This document shows, in pieces, positions 62,010-64,000 of a DNA stretch of 64,000 nt (position 1 is its first letter; each line of letters opens with the position of its first letter). The DNA is taken from NCBI GenBank assembly GCA_030704615.1, contig CM060733.1, forward strand, positions 4,402,001 through 4,466,000, read 5' to 3'. A program made the position numbers and the translations under genes. Source of the DNA: Takakia lepidozioides (Eukaryota; Streptophyta; Takakiopsida; Takakiales; Takakiaceae). The notes under the pieces are model-generated. The model saw only the letters and a list, made by a program, of their open reading frames with translations. It was not told the DNA's origin and searched no databases.

Positions 62010-62599
62010 GCATAAACGGAAGCAGGACGTGCTCCTTGTCGAAGATTTCGCATCTTTGTCTCTGCAACTCTCTTTCTATCATTCTCTCCAAACGTTGCAG
62101 TGAACTTGGACATGAATGCTTCAAAATTATATAGTAAATGCGATTTTTTTTCTAATAGCGGTGCAAACCAAGATATGGCAGTGCCTGATAGAAGGGTGCT
62201 CACGAATCCCACTTGATTACCTTCATCGGGGTAGCGTTGTGGATGTAGTCATAGGAACAGTCATATTCGTTGAACAAAACCGCAAAAATTTTGATCTCGT
62301 CCCATCAAATTTCTCGGGCATGCTGATATTTGGTTCTCTCGTAATCTGATGAAGATGAACCGTTGCAGTAGGGACTCGTATGGTTGAAGATCCATTGTTC
62401 GACTCCTTTAACTCTGAAATTTGTTGTTGCAAATTGTGGAGAACGTTGACAAGATCTTGAGACTGATCAGCTTGCACTTGGGTGGTAGTGGTATGAAGTT
62501 CTTGCATCTGGAGCTGAAGACTCTGCAATGTGATGACCATTTCCGCAAATGTGTCTTCCATCTTAACTAACTAAGGAACAAACTTTAGTCTCGCCAAAT
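62010..62599 (-). pseudogene. Chromovirus G gag, N-terminal half
   Basis: The minus-strand frame at 62561-62223 starts MEDTFAEMVITLQSLQLQMQ, a coiled-coil-like region. It goes on, with a frame change, to STLLSGTAISWFAPLLEK and LRQGARPASVYAA at 62010. Joining 62010 to 43371, with one GGCA removed, gives SVYAAEF-stop-QLACNLNW, the typical gypsy gag connection. E2 therefore landed in the middle of gag. Confidence 0.88.
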
Positions 62600-63266
62600 T
62601 GTCAAGGACGAGATCATGACTGAACACAAACAAGAGATCAGACTAGAGGTACAAGACTAGACAAGAAGTCAAGGTCGGCGTGGCCGAATGCATGGTGGAT
62701 AAACATGAATCAAGATGATCTTTATAACAATGGACAAGAGTACAAGATACTGGAACTCAACTCGAATATTGGAATGCTGGAAATTGGACTGGGGTACCAG
62801 ATACTGGAAACTGGACTAGAGTACTGGAAGCTGGACTGGAGTACTGGGACTGGGAACAAGAGTAGCTTGAACTTGTGTTGGCGAGACTGCAGAGCCCTAA
62901 ACCCTAAACCCTAAACCCTAAGTGTCTAGTCTCGCCTCCTATATATACTGGCTACTAGGAGGTTCTCTAAAAGGCTTCCCCAACGGAGGTTTCTTGATAG
63001 AGAAGTTTCCAAGGTTAAACAAAGGTTTTTTGATGGAGAAGTTTCCTTAAACAAATGAGGTATCTTGATGGAGAAGTTTCCTCCAAAAGAAGCTCCTCAG
63101 CAGTTTCCCAAGTTACTCTCGGTAATTTGGTAAACTCCCGGTAACTTGGTAACTAATGGTAATTTATGGTAAATCATGGTAAATCACGGTAACTTTCGGT
63201 AACATGGTAATATGGTAACTTCTGGTATTTACTCCTGATAAGTTCTTTTGGGTTATGTCCGTAACA
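62600..63266 (-). repeat. 5' LTR of chromovirus G
   Basis: On the minus strand it begins TGTTACGGACATAACCC (63266) and ends CCTTGACA (62600). It is homologous to the LTR at 47193-47818. The flank is GCTGG on the minus strand (63267-63271). It contains an extra block of TTTAGGG units (62895-62921) absent from the 3' LTR. Confidence 0.92.
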
Positions 63267-64000
63267 CCAGCCGACAAAACTCTATTGCCAATCTTCCAGA
63301 GAAAGGCAGAGATTTAATTGGCCGTCCTCTGGGGAGCCCATACATGCTTCCACACAGCCTCCCAGTTCACAGAAAATGGCATGACGTTTAACCACTTGGC
63401 TGCCCATTTAGCTGTGGGGATGGTGAGCCCAAGCGAGAGGGAATAACCAACTGGGCAGTGTAGTTAAAGAAGGGAACACTCCTAGGCCAACTCCACTCCT
63501 TAGGATCGAATGGGAGATCCACCAGAGGGCATTTCCTGTACCCAAAGAGCCAAGAAGAACGTGCCCAAAAACCCGAATAGAGAAGAGGTGAGCTAAATGC
63601 CATGAAATAATAACGTTTAAAACAAGGCTCCCCGAACTCTGAACCCAAAAACTCAGACCATGACCAATATCTCAAGGAGCAGCAAAATGTAGGGGGAAGA
63701 CGATTCCTTGCATCCCTTCCAGGTCGGGAATCCAACCTGGAAATTCCCAAACAATGACCTCCAAGAATCTGGAATAGCAGCCAAAATAGTGCTCCAGGTG
63801 CGACGAGCTCGCTCAGCAGCAACATAGTGGATGACAAAATCAACACGTAAAGGACCTGTCAGGCTCCACACATTACCCACAGTAGCAATACCATGATGCT
63901 CCCAAGGAGCCCATCTTTTCAAGCAAGCATCCAGTCCGAGCTGCAACCCATTCCCAAACAAATGTTGACGAATTGTCTCATCCCTAGTAAAGGGGGGGGG
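63267..64000 (-). pseudogene. LINE reverse transcriptase C-terminal region
   Basis: Minus-strand frames 63961-63653 (GLDACLKRWAPWEHHGIATV, then an ERARRTWSTILAAIPDSW region) and 63846-63388 are parts of one protein separated by frameshifts. They lead to LWKIGNRVLSAG at the G insertion site. The pattern fits the stretch between the RT core and the zf-RVT domain of plant non-LTR retrotransposons. The RT core itself lies outside the window. The window ends in a G run. Confidence 0.65.

Overview
The window looks like a repeat-rich nuclear segment from a streptophyte (charophyte-type) alga; a Chara-like genome is my best guess. The pointers are one intact plant-type ROP/RAC GTPase gene with seven exons, TTTAGGG-type repeats, and dense nested retroelements that include cytosine-methyltransferase-bearing LTR-type elements. 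The organism assignment is inference; no name is written in the sequence.

Layout. 1-16 kb: a ROP GTPase gene (minus, 1297-3611), an orphan exon resembling a vacuolar iron transporter (7616-7717), a small TIR element (9180-9817), a decayed gag/protease remnant (about 10530-11050), an unknown open frame (12033-12626) and AT-rich intergenic DNA. 16014-20854: a complete CACTA-type transposon with 3-bp target duplications (AGA). 21188 to 62005: a nest of retroelements and DNA transposons. 62600-64000: a chromovirus LTR and a LINE fragment.

The nest is centred on two related Ty3/gypsy-type elements that I call E1 and E2. Pooled between them, the coding order is gag - protease - DNMT3-like cytosine methyltransferase - linker - reverse transcriptase - integrase fused to a C-terminal PHD finger. 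Instead of plain LTRs, both show split direct repeats: module a at the 5' end, and modules b-a-b at the 3' end. A 10.3-kb Mutator-like element (27041-37327), with a SWIM-type transposase gene and a divergent amino-methyltransferase-like gene, sits inside E2 between protease and methyltransferase.

The elements are scrambled in the present order, but two inversions put everything back. Flipping about 24270-61215 (36.9 kb) and 41724-44957 (3.2 kb, bounded by AGCCC/GGGCT) gives three consistent insertions. E1 is then flanked by GGGC/GGGC. E2 is flanked by GGCA/GGCA and lies antisense inside the gag gene of a chromovirus G. G is flanked by GCTGG/GCTGG and lies inside the zinc-finger region of a LINE. 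Reading frames of G gag, the LINE and the E1 methyltransferase-linker also rejoin, apart from scattered stops. Whether the inversions are real or assembly errors cannot be told from the sequence alone.

Other passengers are a piggyBac-like transposase gene broken by a MULE-type MITE with a 9-bp duplication, an 884-bp solo LTR in the E1 integrase, a GC-rich CACTA-like repeat in the LINE, and tRNA-like (SINE-type) repeats. Almost every mobile-element gene carries stops or lost catalytic residues, so the ROP gene is the only gene I would call intact.
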